A DNA stretch of 59,274 bases from positions 1 through 59,274 of the forward strand of contig CAIZWN010000034.1 in assembly GCA_903936705.1 (NCBI GenBank), written 5' to 3'. Below are positions 36,569 to 45,141 of the stretch, piece after piece. This DNA is from an uncultured Myxococcales bacterium (GTDB lineage: Bacteria; Myxococcota_A; UBA9042; DTJE01). The notes below the pieces were generated by a model, which made no database searches, was not told the DNA's origin, and worked only from the letters and a program-made list of their open reading frames with translations. A program made the translations under genes and the position numbers. Position 1 is the stretch's first letter. Each line of letters begins with the position of its first letter.

Positions 36569-36624
36569 CAACAAGGCTTCCCGTAGCTAAGGTTTGGCGC
36601 GGCTTGAACCGGTCGGACGTGTTG

Positions 36625-37266
36625 ATGGCATTCCTGGACGCAGCGAATCCGGACGAGACTTTTGTGCAGCACGAGGAACTGTTTGACGAGTTTGGCCCTG
36701 GCACGGTTCCTGGTGCCGACGCACCGGTCGAACTGCCGCCCGCGCCTGAACTTTCGGCCCCTCATCCTGCCGAAGTGCGGCTGGCCGAACTTGAAAAGGA
36801 ACTGCGTGAGGTGCGGGACTGGTCAACCAGAATCGCTGCCGACTTCGAGAACTACAAGAAACGGATCGAGCGCGAACGCCAGGACCAGATGCGCTTTTCA
36901 AACGAGAAGTTGCTTAGGGAGTTCCTGCCGATTTTCGACAACATGATGAGAGCCCTGGATGCGTCAGTCCGGAACGGCGAGGCACCTTCGCTGACGGCCG
37001 GCATCGAACTGGTCTTGAGCGAGATGACAAAGACGCTGCGTCGTGCGGGAGTCGAGCCCATAACGGCAGTTGGCAAGGTGTTCGACCCGGCCATTCACGA
37101 GGCGTTGCAACAGGTGGAAACCGACGCCGTCGAACCCGGTTACGTCGTGCAGGAGATCCAACCCGGCTATTCGCTTTCGGGCCGCGTGCTGCGCCCGACT
37201 CTGGTCACCGTTGCCGTCGCACCCGAAGTCACCACACCAGGCGTCCTCCTGACCGACCTGGACTAG
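36625..37266 (+). CDS. grpE: GrpE-type nucleotide exchange factor
   Basis: A 213-residue co-chaperone that exchanges ADP on DnaK. The N-terminal acidic/Pro-rich tail (about 1-55) leads into a long coiled coil with RIAADFENYKKRIERE, the GrpE hallmark. The C-terminal beta domain has GKVFDPAIHEAL and VVQEIQPGYSLSGRVLRPTLVTV, nearly canonical. No dnaK or dnaJ is in the window. The ATG at 36625 was used; a TTG at 36565 overlapping the previous stop is also open and would add 20 residues. Confidence 0.92.
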   Translation: MAFLDAANPDETFVQHEELFDEFGPGTVPGADAPVELPPAPELSAPHPAEVRLAELEKELREVRDWSTRIAADFENYKKRIERERQDQMRFSNEKLLREFLPIFDNMMRALDASVRNGEAPSLTAGIELVLSEMTKTLRRAGVEPITAVGKVFDPAIHEALQQVETDAVEPGYVVQEIQPGYSLSGRVLRPTLVTVAVAPEVTTPGVLLTDLD

Positions 37267-37269
37267 GCT

Positions 37270-37671
37270 CTACAGACCAATCTTTTCAAGTGCAATAAGA
37301 GCCGCCGCGGTGTCGCTGACCTTCAGGAAAAGGGTACCGGCCTTGTCTATATTGTTCGTACCGCCGTAGGCATACTCGATGTTCACGCCAGCCTCACCCA
37401 GCGCGCGACTGACTTCCGAAAGGCTGCCCGGCCGGTTGTCGAGGGCGAGGGCAAGCACATCCGAGTCCAGAACCAGCAGTCCAGTCTCGCCAAGGACGTG
37501 CACCGCCACGTCAGCCTTGTCAACCACGAACCTCAGAACGGCGTGGTCCATTGCATCCGCGACGCTGATCCCGCGAATGTTGATCCCGTGCTGGGCAAGA
37601 GTCTGACAGATCTGGGACAACGTGCCTGGACGGTTGGCCACAAAAACCGCAAGTTGCTTCATCGTGTCCAT
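37270..37671 (-). CDS. Tandem ACT-domain protein
   Basis: A 133-residue protein made of two ACT domains: MKQLAVFVANRPGTLSQICQTL with GINIRGISVAD (about 4-65), and VLALALDNRPGSLSEVSRAL with GVNIEYAYGG (about 70-133). Stand-alone tandem ACT proteins usually bind amino acids as regulators; the ligand is unknown. The ATG at 37671 has AGGAG about 6 nt upstream. It is convergent with grpE, 3 bp apart, and divergent from the DHH phosphoesterase over 75 bp. Confidence 0.85.
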   Translation of the reverse strand: MDTMKQLAVFVANRPGTLSQICQTLAQHGINIRGISVADAMDHAVLRFVVDKADVAVHVLGETGLLVLDSDVLALALDNRPGSLSEVSRALGEAGVNIEYAYGGTNNIDKAGTLFLKVSDTAAALIALEKIGL

Positions 37672-37746
37672 CGAATCTCCTGCTGATTGCGTGTTAGAAT
37701 CGCCGCCATCGTAGATCGTGGTTCTCCCATGCGTCAAGGAGGCGAC

Positions 37747-38817
37747 ATGGATGCTAGGTCTTCCCGAACGCAGGAACTACTTAAGATCCTTGGTGAATAT
37801 TCGGGCAAACGAATGTTCGTCGCGGTCCTAGGCTCGCCGGACCCAGATGGGCTGGCATCGGCGTGGGCATTGAAGTTGCTGGCCCGTCATGCCGGCGTGA
37901 CGATGGACATTCTCAGTTTCGAGGTTCTCAGCCGCCCCGACAACATGGTTTTTGCGCAACTCCTGGGCATCCCCTTCCGGCAGGTAGTCGGCCGATTGCC
38001 GCGCCTGGGGTTCCATGCTTTCGCCGTGGTAGACCGCCAGAACGCCCGCCTGCCCGTGCCCCATTCCAAGAAACTGCCACTGGTGGTTCACGTCGATCAC
38101 CACGCGCCGGTTCCGACAGGGGCGATATTCTCGCAACAGGATCCCACGGCTGGCAGCACCTGCACGCTGATGGCTTTCCATGTGGCGGAACTGTTCCGCA
38201 TGTCGCCCCCCGATCCCAGCGAGGCTTGTCGTCTGACCACGGCACTGATGTACGGGATCCGGACGGACACAATGGACTTCGTCACGGCACGAACAGCCGA
38301 TCACGAGGCCGCTGCGGCTCTGGCCCCGTATGCTTCCTCCGAAATGACACGCACCATTGTCCAGACACCGCTGGGCAAGACATTCCTCGAGACCCTGACC
38401 GTGGCGCTGCGTACGATCCAGAGCCGAGGCGGCCTGACCGTTGCGTACGCCGGCAAGGTAAGCCGCAGGTCGCGGGACACGATAGGCGAAACGGCCGATT
38501 TCCTGGCACGGGCCGAGGGGACCAACACTGTGATTGTTTTCGGCCTGGTCAATGGCCGATTCAACGGTTCTCTGCGCGCACAGGACCCGTCGCTGGACCC
38601 CTACGCGTTCCTGGATGGGGCGTTGTCAAGCCGACTTGGATTCCCGGTTGACTGTGGTGGCCGCACGTTCTCGGGCGGTTTCTCGGTAGCCCTGTCGGAA
38701 GTTGCCGGGGGAAACGAGGAGACCGGGCACCAGCAGATCACGGATGGTCTGATGTCTGCCTGGGCTGGACGGGGAATTCGCGCACGAAGCTCCATCAGGC
38801 GCCCAACCAAGGGCTGA
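37747..38817 (+). CDS. DHH-family phosphoesterase
   Basis: A 356-residue cytoplasmic protein. The N-terminal DHH domain shows LGSPDPDGLASAWAL (metal Asp residues), FAVVDRQN and VHVDHHAPV, the family's name motif. A DHHA1-type substrate domain follows, with GGRTFSGGFSVALSE near the end. Relatives include NrnA nanoRNases, pAp phosphatases and cyclic di-AMP phosphodiesterases; the exact substrate cannot be told. The ATG at 37747 has GGAGG 5 nt upstream. Confidence 0.85.
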   Translation: MDARSSRTQELLKILGEYSGKRMFVAVLGSPDPDGLASAWALKLLARHAGVTMDILSFEVLSRPDNMVFAQLLGIPFRQVVGRLPRLGFHAFAVVDRQNARLPVPHSKKLPLVVHVDHHAPVPTGAIFSQQDPTAGSTCTLMAFHVAELFRMSPPDPSEACRLTTALMYGIRTDTMDFVTARTADHEAAAALAPYASSEMTRTIVQTPLGKTFLETLTVALRTIQSRGGLTVAYAGKVSRRSRDTIGETADFLARAEGTNTVIVFGLVNGRFNGSLRAQDPSLDPYAFLDGALSSRLGFPVDCGGRTFSGGFSVALSEVAGGNEETGHQQITDGLMSAWAGRGIRARSSIRRPTKG

Positions 38818-38873
38818 CGGCTTGTTGCCAAACTGCCGCTTGTCCAACTCCGTTGGAATTCCATAATTGCTGC

Positions 38874-38902
38874 TTGCAAATGCGCTGCTTCTCTCGTACA
38901 AT
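38874..38902 (+). promoter_or_regulatory. Sigma-70-type promoter of tRNA-Met
   Basis: TTGCAA (38874-38879) and TACAAT (38897-38902) are separated by exactly 17 bp and end 19 bp before the mature tRNA 5' end. The two boxes match the TTGACA/TATAAT consensus at four or more positions each, in an otherwise GC-rich genome. Confidence 0.65.
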
Positions 38903-38921
38903 CCTGCCGCCTTGGGCCAAC

Positions 38922-38994
38922 GGGCCTATAGCTCAGTTGGTAGAGCCACCGGCTCATAACCGGTCGGTCCCTGGTTCGAGCCCAGGTGGGCCCA
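38922..38994 (+). tRNA. tRNA-Met (anticodon CAT)
   Basis: A full cloverleaf can be drawn. The acceptor GGGCCTA pairs with TGGGCCC (one G-U). The D stem is GCTC/GAGC with loop AGTTGGTA. The anticodon stem ACCGG/CCGGT encloses CTCATAA (anticodon CAT at 38955-38957). The variable loop has five bases, and the T stem CCTGG/CCAGG encloses TTCGAGC. Discriminator A is at 38994; CCA is not encoded. The stem sequences look like elongator Met; an Ile-tRNA with modified CAT is the alternative. The acceptor starts with paired G, so it is not an initiator. Confidence 0.95.
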
Positions 38995-39182
38995 CAGTGG
39001 TGGCCGATGAAGTTGACGATCGAGTTCCGCGGAACAAACCCCGCCGCGACACTTCTCGCTGGCTCTGGGTGGTTCCAGGATCCGATTGTGCATCGGCGCC
39101 CCACCCCAGGCACTGTCCTCGACCCCGATTTCCGGTTTCGCAATTCCGGCAGCCTCACTACCGAACTTCAGGAGGTCTCGTC

Positions 39183-39914
39183 TTGAAAAGCCTCATCAAC
39201 GCCCTGCGTGCGCTGCAGGAGGTGGACCGTCAGCGGCTTGACGCCGAGAAGGAACGCCGATCCATCACCGAACGGGTGGATCAGTTGGCCGCGATGCTGG
39301 CCGACCTCGAACGCGAGCAATCCGACAAGCGGGACAAACTGCGCGAAGCCGAGCGCTGGTACAAGGAACGGGAAAAGGAACTGAAGGAGGACAACGAGAA
39401 GATCAAGCGGGCGCAAACCCGCCTGAACGCATTGAGCAAGGCGAAAGAATACGCCGCGGTTCAGCGCGAGATCGAGGGTCTTCGTCGCGGCAATTCGCAG
39501 AAGGAGGAGGAAATCCTCAAGCTGCTTGCCGTCATGGAAGAATTCAAGCGCGCCGTTGAGGAAGAAGACGCCAAGTTGAACGCCATGCGGGCCGAGCTTG
39601 CCGCCGAGCAGGCGACTACTGGCGTTCGCGTCAAGGAGCTGGACGAGCGGATCGGCCGTCTTTCGAACGAATATGCCTCGTACGAAAAGGGCATTCCGCC
39701 GGAAGTGCTGAGCCGCTACCGACGCATTCAGAAGGCATGGCAGGGCATGGCCGTGGTCCTGGTTGACGCCCGAGGATCGTGCGGAGGTTGTCACCGAAGC
39801 GTCCCGCCCCAGCTTTACAACACGTTGCTGCGCCAGGAGACCTTGCTGGCCTGCCCCTATTGCAACCGGTTCGTCTATGTCGAGACCGCTGTCGAGGAGC
39901 CGGTTCACGGCTGA
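39183..39914 (+). CDS. Coiled-coil zinc-ribbon protein (DUF164/CdsZ type)
   Basis: The 243-residue protein has a long coiled coil rich in Glu, Lys, Arg and Ala (about 5-180). A C-terminal zinc ribbon follows, with C-G-G-C-H and C-P-Y-C pairs (RGSCGGCHRSV and LACPYCNRF). Such proteins are widespread and bind nucleic acid or act as chaperone-like factors in some lineages. The start is TTG at 39183, decided by TCAGGAGGT centred 8-10 nt upstream; there is no ATG nearby in frame. The next gene overlaps its 3' end. Confidence 0.85.
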   Translation: MKSLINALRALQEVDRQRLDAEKERRSITERVDQLAAMLADLEREQSDKRDKLREAERWYKEREKELKEDNEKIKRAQTRLNALSKAKEYAAVQREIEGLRRGNSQKEEEILKLLAVMEEFKRAVEEEDAKLNAMRAELAAEQATTGVRVKELDERIGRLSNEYASYEKGIPPEVLSRYRRIQKAWQGMAVVLVDARGSCGGCHRSVPPQLYNTLLRQETLLACPYCNRFVYVETAVEEPVHG

Positions 39915-40818
39915 ACCAATCATCCAAGCGCCCCGCTACTTGTCTCTCTCGGAATCCGGCGCGCTGGCGTGCCTTGCCGATGACCTTGCAGCCACACTGG
40001 TCCAATGCGTCTTGTGCCCTCGTCGATGCGCCGTAGACCGCGTTGTCGGACCGTCAGGCCGATGCAGAACCGGGGCGATCGCTCGGGTGGAGTCGGCGTT
40101 CGCCCATTTCGGGGAAGAGCCATGCCTGGTGGGCAACGGCGGTTCTGGCACCGTGTTCTTTTCTGGGTGTGGACTCGGGTGCATCTTCTGCCAGAACTCA
40201 TTGATCTCGCGGGGGATCCATGGGCGCGAAGTCTCGACAAAGGATCTGGCTGACATGATGCTGGCTCTGCAGGATGAGGGCTGCGAGAACGTGAACCTGG
40301 TGAGCCCTACCCACGTCAGCCCTCACTGGGTGACCGCGCTGGACATGGCAGCCCGCCGCGGATTGCGGATCCCGCTGGTCCACAATTCCGGAGGGTACGA
40401 AGACACTGCATTACTGAAGATGATGAATGGAACCGTGGACATCTACCTGCCTGACCTGAAGACGATGGACAGTGAACGGGCAGGCAGATGGTTCGACGCG
40501 CCTGACTACCCGGATGTGGCAACTACCGCAATCATCGAAATGAATCGGCAGGTTGGCTCGCTGGTAACCGACGATCGCGGCATCGCTGTTGGCGGACTTG
40601 TCGTTCGCCATCTGGTCATGCCCGGTTCGACCCGCGACTCACTGGATGTAATGAACTTCCTGGCATCGATTGGCCCCGGGACGGCCGTCTCGATCCTCTC
40701 CCAATACCGTCCACTGGCCAACGCTGATGTCCATCAGGAAATAGCGCGCCGGCCAACGCCCGACGAGGTTCATGTCGTCGAAAGCGAGGCCAGAAGATTA
40801 GGTTTGCGGATCGTCTAG
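39877..40818 (+). CDS. Radical SAM protein, PFL-activase-like (COG1313 type)
   Basis: The 313-residue protein has an N-terminal cysteine group (C44, C47, C51, C63; CVLCPRRC) that could hold an extra Fe-S cluster. The radical SAM core C98-x3-C102-x2-C105 (GCGLGCIFCQN) follows. NLVSPTHVSPHW, VHNSGGYE and DIYLPDLKT are typical of the putative pyruvate-formate-lyase-activating family. The target is unknown. The start is uncertain: ATG 39877 overlaps the zinc-ribbon gene by 38 bp and has a poor ribosome site. A TTG at 39940 would avoid the overlap. Confidence 0.8.
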   Translation: MSRPLSRSRFTAEPIIQAPRYLSLSESGALACLADDLAATLVQCVLCPRRCAVDRVVGPSGRCRTGAIARVESAFAHFGEEPCLVGNGGSGTVFFSGCGLGCIFCQNSLISRGIHGREVSTKDLADMMLALQDEGCENVNLVSPTHVSPHWVTALDMAARRGLRIPLVHNSGGYEDTALLKMMNGTVDIYLPDLKTMDSERAGRWFDAPDYPDVATTAIIEMNRQVGSLVTDDRGIAVGGLVVRHLVMPGSTRDSLDVMNFLASIGPGTAVSILSQYRPLANADVHQEIARRPTPDEVHVVESEARRLGLRIV

Positions 40819-40854
40819 TGGTCTGTCCGGCCCCTGGGAAGACCGGCCCCCCCT

Positions 40855-43800
40855 TTACTGGGCACACGGAACCTGGTTGCGCAGCAGGGTGACCGTCCGA
40901 CCTTCCTGGTCTGCGGTGGCAATGTCTGGACAGCCATTGCCGTCCAGGTCGGCGATCGCCATTGCGACCGGCCCAGAACCTGTCTGGAAGACGAACGGCT
41001 GGCTGAATGTCTTGGAACCCAGGTTCATGTAAACCGCGACCGTGTTGTCAATTCCGTTCAACACGACGATGTCCAGGAACCTGTCGTTGTTCATATCGAC
41101 TACCGCCAGATCAACCGGCCCAAGGCCGGCGTGTCCCAACGGCTGGGGTGGCGCGAACAGGATCTTCATGGGATCAAGCCCTAACTGCACGGGATCACTT
41201 GTGTTGTATGAAATCATGACATCCTGATCGACCAGGGTGACAACGTCAGGAAATGTATTGTCGCGCTGGTCCTGCGGCACAAGGTCCGGATTGGACGGAT
41301 CGAACGGAACCGACAGGTAGCCGGCAGCAATTGCAATCGCGCTGGCCCCGATGGCAAAGTCCCTGACGTATTCTTCCTTGTACAGGAATCCAGATCCCTG
41401 GTTCGGGTAGACCGAAAAATCGCCAGTACCGCTGTTGGCACTCAAGATGTCCATGAAGTACTGCTCGCCCCTGAGCGCCCTGGCAAGACTGCGCCGAAGC
41501 TGGACCGCCACAAGCGCGGCCGGACGCTTGGCATCGCCGACCAGGACCGTCGCACGAACACCTATTGGGACCTTCAGCACGTATTCGCTGGAAGATGCCT
41601 CGTCGCGGTAAAACACCTGAAGGCTCTGGTTCCTGTTGCCCGACACATCAAAGAAGCCGCCAATAAAGGCCAGATCCTGATAACCGGGATAGTTTGCGGT
41701 CTGGCCTGATGCTGTCGACCAGAACATGTCGCCCGCAGTTGCAAGTGTCGGGGCCTCGCCCGCGTACAGCTGTGTCTCGCTGAAGTTGGCGTGCGTATGA
41801 GGGTCCTCGCCGGGCTGGTTATGATCCTTGAATATCAGGGCCGATGCCGTCATCGGATGGGGAGGCAGCGCCGCACCAGCATTTGCAGTAGTCAGGATCA
41901 GATCGTCCAGTCCAACGGATTTCTGGGTCGAGAAGTCAAGATTGGCGGCCACGATTCGTCGCTGGCTGGCAATCATGACCTGATACTTTTCCGCGGCAGG
42001 AACCATAGGCAGATTTGTCACGCGGTCGTCGGACACCCAGAAGACAAGGGTATCGACGCCCTTGTCATCCTTGCCCAGCAGCACGACATCACGGTTTTCC
42101 GCGGCGACACCAGCCCCACGCTTCGTGAACTTGCCGGCTGCAATGGATGCGGGAACAACCGGAGCCAGAAGAACGGGGGTGCCACGATACAACTGCGTCG
42201 CCACATCGAATGGAATGAAGACCAGGCTGGTTCCAGCTGCCGACAGCAGCACAAGATCCAGCGTCTTGTCCTGATCGGCATCGGCGCCATCAAAGTCAAC
42301 CAGGGTAAGGTCGATCACCGGCCCAGACAACATGGCAGGTCCGCTTACCAGGAAATCGGTGTAGTTGTTTTCAACCACCGAAGAAGCATTGCCATGGAAG
42401 ACGTGGACCAGGTTGCCGCCCTTGCACAGTACAGCGACATCGTTCGTGCCGTCACGATCCAGGTCCCCTACAGCAATCGCACGAGGATCGACACCTGCCG
42501 AATAGAGTTCGAGCCCCTGGTTTTTGTAGGTTCCCACCTTGAAATTCACGGATGACCCTTCCTGCAGGAAGGCGGTGTTGACGCGCCCCGAAGTCGCATC
42601 GGCCAGAACCAGGACATCCGGCTCGGCCAAAGGGTCGGCAAAGGACGTGGCAACCATCGCCGACAGCCCCGGACTATCAAGAACGCCGTTGACCCCGGAT
42701 GACATCACCCCCAGGGCACTCATCGAAAACAGCGTGACAACCTTTGACCCGCTGCGCGCCAGGAGAATCGAGTTCTTGTACTCGTTGTTCTCGGGAACTA
42801 CCGCAAACCGGCCCACTGCAACGAAAGCCGGCTGCTGGGCACCGCCGTATTTCTGAACCTTGCCCCAAGTGCCATTGGCCGCATTGGACAGCGAGAGGCC
42901 CATGGACCTATCAGCATCGCCCAACGCTAACGCGATGTCGGGAAGCTGATCGTTATTCATGTCACCAAGCGAAAATGCCACGACCAAGGCCGACACTTCT
43001 ATCACGGAAGGCTTGCCGAACGAGGCGTCCTCCGCCTGAAGGAATATGGCGATGACATCAACGACCCCGGCAAGCCACACCGGACATGACACGACCAGGT
43101 CTTCCCTGCCGTCCATGTTCAAGTCCCTGACCTCAACCTTGTTGCACGACACGCCCTTGGCAAGCTCGGCCCGCTTGTCCAGGCCGCCGGAGGTCGGATT
43201 GCGAGTAAACAACGTCAGCCCCGTGGTACCAGCAACAAGGACTCCGCCCTTGCCGTCTGCCAGACGAATGCCACCGATAGCCAGGCCTTTCAGATCGGCC
43301 GGAAGGGCAAGTGCAGTGCCGGACTGAAAATTCGGCCGTTGCGAATATGAGAACAACCGCTCGAACGTCGTCTTGCGGCCCAGGTCGTCCGTTGCTTCGA
43401 CCGTCAGAGTCTTGACGCCGCTGGTCAGAGTCGTTCCGGGAACGCTGATCGTCCCGGTATCAACCTGTGTGGGGGTCCCGCTGCCAGGCCACGAGTACGT
43501 GAATGAATCGACCTTGATTGTCACGCTGGACAGACCGGCACCGGGATCCTTGACCATGAACCTGACTGCCAAATCACCAAGAAAATTGCCTCCTTCGGGC
43601 GGGGTAGGTTCCAGAGCCTCGATCGAAGGTTCGGCATTATCGATGGTCAACAGGACGGTCTTTATGGCCGAGTTATCGTCGGATGTAGCTGTAACCTGCA
43701 GGGTCCACTTTCGCCCGTCCGGAATCTTTGTCGTATCAAGGGACATGGTCACGATTCCAGGCCCGGCCAGATCTTTCGTGACTGGGGTGAACGCCGTGGC

Positions 43801-44073
43801 CTTCAGCACCTCCATCTTCACGCTGATAGCCTGTTTCTGCGGGTTATCAATGCGGATGGACACTTCAACGGTCCCCGAAACGCGCGCCTCCTTTCCCTCT
43901 GGAGGATTCGTTATCGTCACCTGCAAGCCATCAACCGAGCCGTCGGCTGGGACATCCTCGTCGCCGATTCCGAAATCGGGCGCGCCAGAACCACCCGAAT
44001 TGCAGGCAATCATCGAAATAGCCACTGCGAACACGATAAGGGCAGGGAAATAGATACCTGTTCGTCGGTGCAT
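40855..44073 (-). CDS. Large FG-GAP/VCBS-repeat lipoprotein
   Basis: A 1072-residue surface lipoprotein. The signal ends in SMIAC (C24), followed by a short Gly/Asp-rich linker. Two Ig-like or cadherin-like domains follow (about 48-250; ITNPPEGKEARVSGTV). Then come many FG-GAP/VCBS-type blades with calcium-loop-like motifs: DLNMDGREDLVV, DMNNDQLPDIAL, DLDRDGTNDVAV, DMNNDRFLDIVV and DLDGNGCPDIAT. A seven-bladed propeller or two is expected. GGGGAGG precedes the ATG. It is likely an adhesin or matrix-binding protein. Confidence 0.85.
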   Translation of the reverse strand: MHRRTGIYFPALIVFAVAISMIACNSGGSGAPDFGIGDEDVPADGSVDGLQVTITNPPEGKEARVSGTVEVSIRIDNPQKQAISVKMEVLKATAFTPVTKDLAGPGIVTMSLDTTKIPDGRKWTLQVTATSDDNSAIKTVLLTIDNAEPSIEALEPTPPEGGNFLGDLAVRFMVKDPGAGLSSVTIKVDSFTYSWPGSGTPTQVDTGTISVPGTTLTSGVKTLTVEATDDLGRKTTFERLFSYSQRPNFQSGTALALPADLKGLAIGGIRLADGKGGVLVAGTTGLTLFTRNPTSGGLDKRAELAKGVSCNKVEVRDLNMDGREDLVVSCPVWLAGVVDVIAIFLQAEDASFGKPSVIEVSALVVAFSLGDMNNDQLPDIALALGDADRSMGLSLSNAANGTWGKVQKYGGAQQPAFVAVGRFAVVPENNEYKNSILLARSGSKVVTLFSMSALGVMSSGVNGVLDSPGLSAMVATSFADPLAEPDVLVLADATSGRVNTAFLQEGSSVNFKVGTYKNQGLELYSAGVDPRAIAVGDLDRDGTNDVAVLCKGGNLVHVFHGNASSVVENNYTDFLVSGPAMLSGPVIDLTLVDFDGADADQDKTLDLVLLSAAGTSLVFIPFDVATQLYRGTPVLLAPVVPASIAAGKFTKRGAGVAAENRDVVLLGKDDKGVDTLVFWVSDDRVTNLPMVPAAEKYQVMIASQRRIVAANLDFSTQKSVGLDDLILTTANAGAALPPHPMTASALIFKDHNQPGEDPHTHANFSETQLYAGEAPTLATAGDMFWSTASGQTANYPGYQDLAFIGGFFDVSGNRNQSLQVFYRDEASSSEYVLKVPIGVRATVLVGDAKRPAALVAVQLRRSLARALRGEQYFMDILSANSGTGDFSVYPNQGSGFLYKEEYVRDFAIGASAIAIAAGYLSVPFDPSNPDLVPQDQRDNTFPDVVTLVDQDVMISYNTSDPVQLGLDPMKILFAPPQPLGHAGLGPVDLAVVDMNNDRFLDIVVLNGIDNTVAVYMNLGSKTFSQPFVFQTGSGPVAMAIADLDGNGCPDIATADQEGRTVTLLRNQVPCAQ

Positions 44074-44103
44074 CCGGGGCCTCCCCGCGTTTCTGGCGGA
44101 TAC

Positions 44104-44132
44104 ATTCTTGCTAATGGGTGCCGGATCGTCAA
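44104..44132 (-). promoter_or_regulatory. Possible promoter of the FG-GAP lipoprotein gene
   Basis: On the minus strand TTGACG (44132-44127) is followed after 17 bp by AAGAAT (44109-44104), about 30 bp before the start codon. The -35 box is good and the -10 box moderate. This is the only promoter-like pair in the 95-bp gap. Confidence 0.35.
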
Positions 44133-44168
44133 GAAATGCGCTTTCGGCGCGGACTCAACAATGCAACC

Positions 44169-44471
44169 TCAGCTACTGATCAAGGGAGTGCTTCCGGTGG
44201 ACGTCCCGTCGATGATCTGAACCACGCTGGCATCTACCAGGACATCCCTGCTGCCTGGAACCTCGGCATTCCTTGCACCGCTGCCAAATGCGACAACAAC
44301 CTCGTCTCCCCGGCCCGCATCAAGGAGATCCATGGCCACGATGACCCGCCCGGTCGGCTGTTCGCCCTGGGGCAACATGCAAGTCTCGGCAACCAGCAGC
44401 ATCTTTTTCCCGGCAAGACGCGGGGCCTTGCGGGTCGCCCAGACTTCGCCAAGCACGCGACCTCGGATCAC
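44169..44471 (-). CDS. EutN/CcmL-type microcompartment vertex protein (third of three)
   Basis: A 100-residue BMC-P shell protein. It has the family opening VIRGRVLGEVWATRKAPRL, LAGKKMLLVAE, VAMDLLDAGRGDEVVVAFGSGAR and a C-terminal VDASVVQIID. These proteins form pentamers capping the vertices of protein-shelled microcompartments. The start is GTG 44471, fixed by AGGAG 7 nt upstream; it begins one base after the previous gene's stop. The frame is open further 5' but overlaps its neighbour. The middle loop (ETCMLPQGEQP) differs from its two paralogues. Confidence 0.82.
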   Translation of the reverse strand: MIRGRVLGEVWATRKAPRLAGKKMLLVAETCMLPQGEQPTGRVIVAMDLLDAGRGDEVVVAFGSGARNAEVPGSRDVLVDASVVQIIDGTSTGSTPLISS

Positions 44472-44472
44472 T

Positions 44473-44811
44473 TCAACGCTCCTGCATGGATTCGGGTTGC
44501 CGGTCGTGAGCAAAGCAAAAGGCCGGTTCTCGGCACGCGTCCTGGTATACCTCGACGCCATCCACGATAGCGGCGATTGCCGCCTCGACCGGGTGTCTGG
44601 CGTCGCCCAGTGCCAGCCTGGCGGGAAGCCCCATGCACACTACGACATCCTGGCCGACCTCGGCTCCCAGAGGATCCACGCAAACCAGGTGATCTGCCTG
44701 GTGATCCGGGTCGTACCAGGCCAGCGGACGCACCAGCAACAGCTTGTTGCCGTCCAGACGGGGGCTCTGGCGTGCAGCCCAGCACTGGCCTATCACTCGT
44801 CCCAGAATCAC
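44473..44811 (-). CDS. EutN/CcmL-type microcompartment vertex protein (second of three)
   Basis: A 112-residue BMC-P protein: MILGRVIGQCWAARQSPRL, DGNKLLLVRPL, VCVDPLGAEVGQDVVVCMG, and VEAAIAAIVDGVEV. A 20-residue tail rich in Arg, Glu and Cys follows the conserved fold. It starts with ATG 4 bp after the upstream vertex gene's stop. It differs from both neighbours along its whole length, so these are old paralogues rather than a recent duplication. Confidence 0.85.
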   Translation of the reverse strand: MILGRVIGQCWAARQSPRLDGNKLLLVRPLAWYDPDHQADHLVCVDPLGAEVGQDVVVCMGLPARLALGDARHPVEAAIAAIVDGVEVYQDACREPAFCFAHDRQPESMQER

Positions 44812-44814
44812 GAT

Positions 44815-45141
44815 TCAACCATTCCCGTTTGTTGGTTCAACCAGCGCCTCGTCAACGATTGCAATCACACAAGCCTTGGTGGTCACTTCGGGGCCAACCA
44901 CCAGGTCCCTGACGCGGCTTCCGACACCCACCAGAACCAGTTGACCCGTATCGGCCCCAAGCGGATCAACCGCCAGCATCGAAACAGCCGCCAGGTGCGC
45001 GTCGTCGCAATCTGCCAGGAACCTGGTTCCCCCAGTCGCCCCGCCCAGTCCCAGTGGCCGCACCTCGACCACACGACGCCCGTTCAGCCCATCCGACTGA
45101 CGGGCACCCCAAACCGTGCCAACCACACGACAAAGCTTCAT
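44815..45141 (-). CDS. EutN/CcmL-type microcompartment vertex protein (first of three)
   Basis: A 108-residue BMC-P protein: MKLCRVVGTVWGARQS, LNGRRVVEVRPLG, MLAVDPLGADTGQLVLVGVGSR, and KACVIAIVDEALVE. A long loop (about 32-52, Gly/Asp-rich with a Cys) lies between strands where most family members are shorter. The ATG at 45141 overlaps the stop of the DUF2505 gene (ATGA). The open frame extends 190 codons further 5' but there it is a shadow of DUF2505. Confidence 0.82.
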   Translation of the reverse strand: MKLCRVVGTVWGARQSDGLNGRRVVEVRPLGLGGATGGTRFLADCDDAHLAAVSMLAVDPLGADTGQLVLVGVGSRVRDLVVGPEVTTKACVIAIVDEALVEPTNGNG

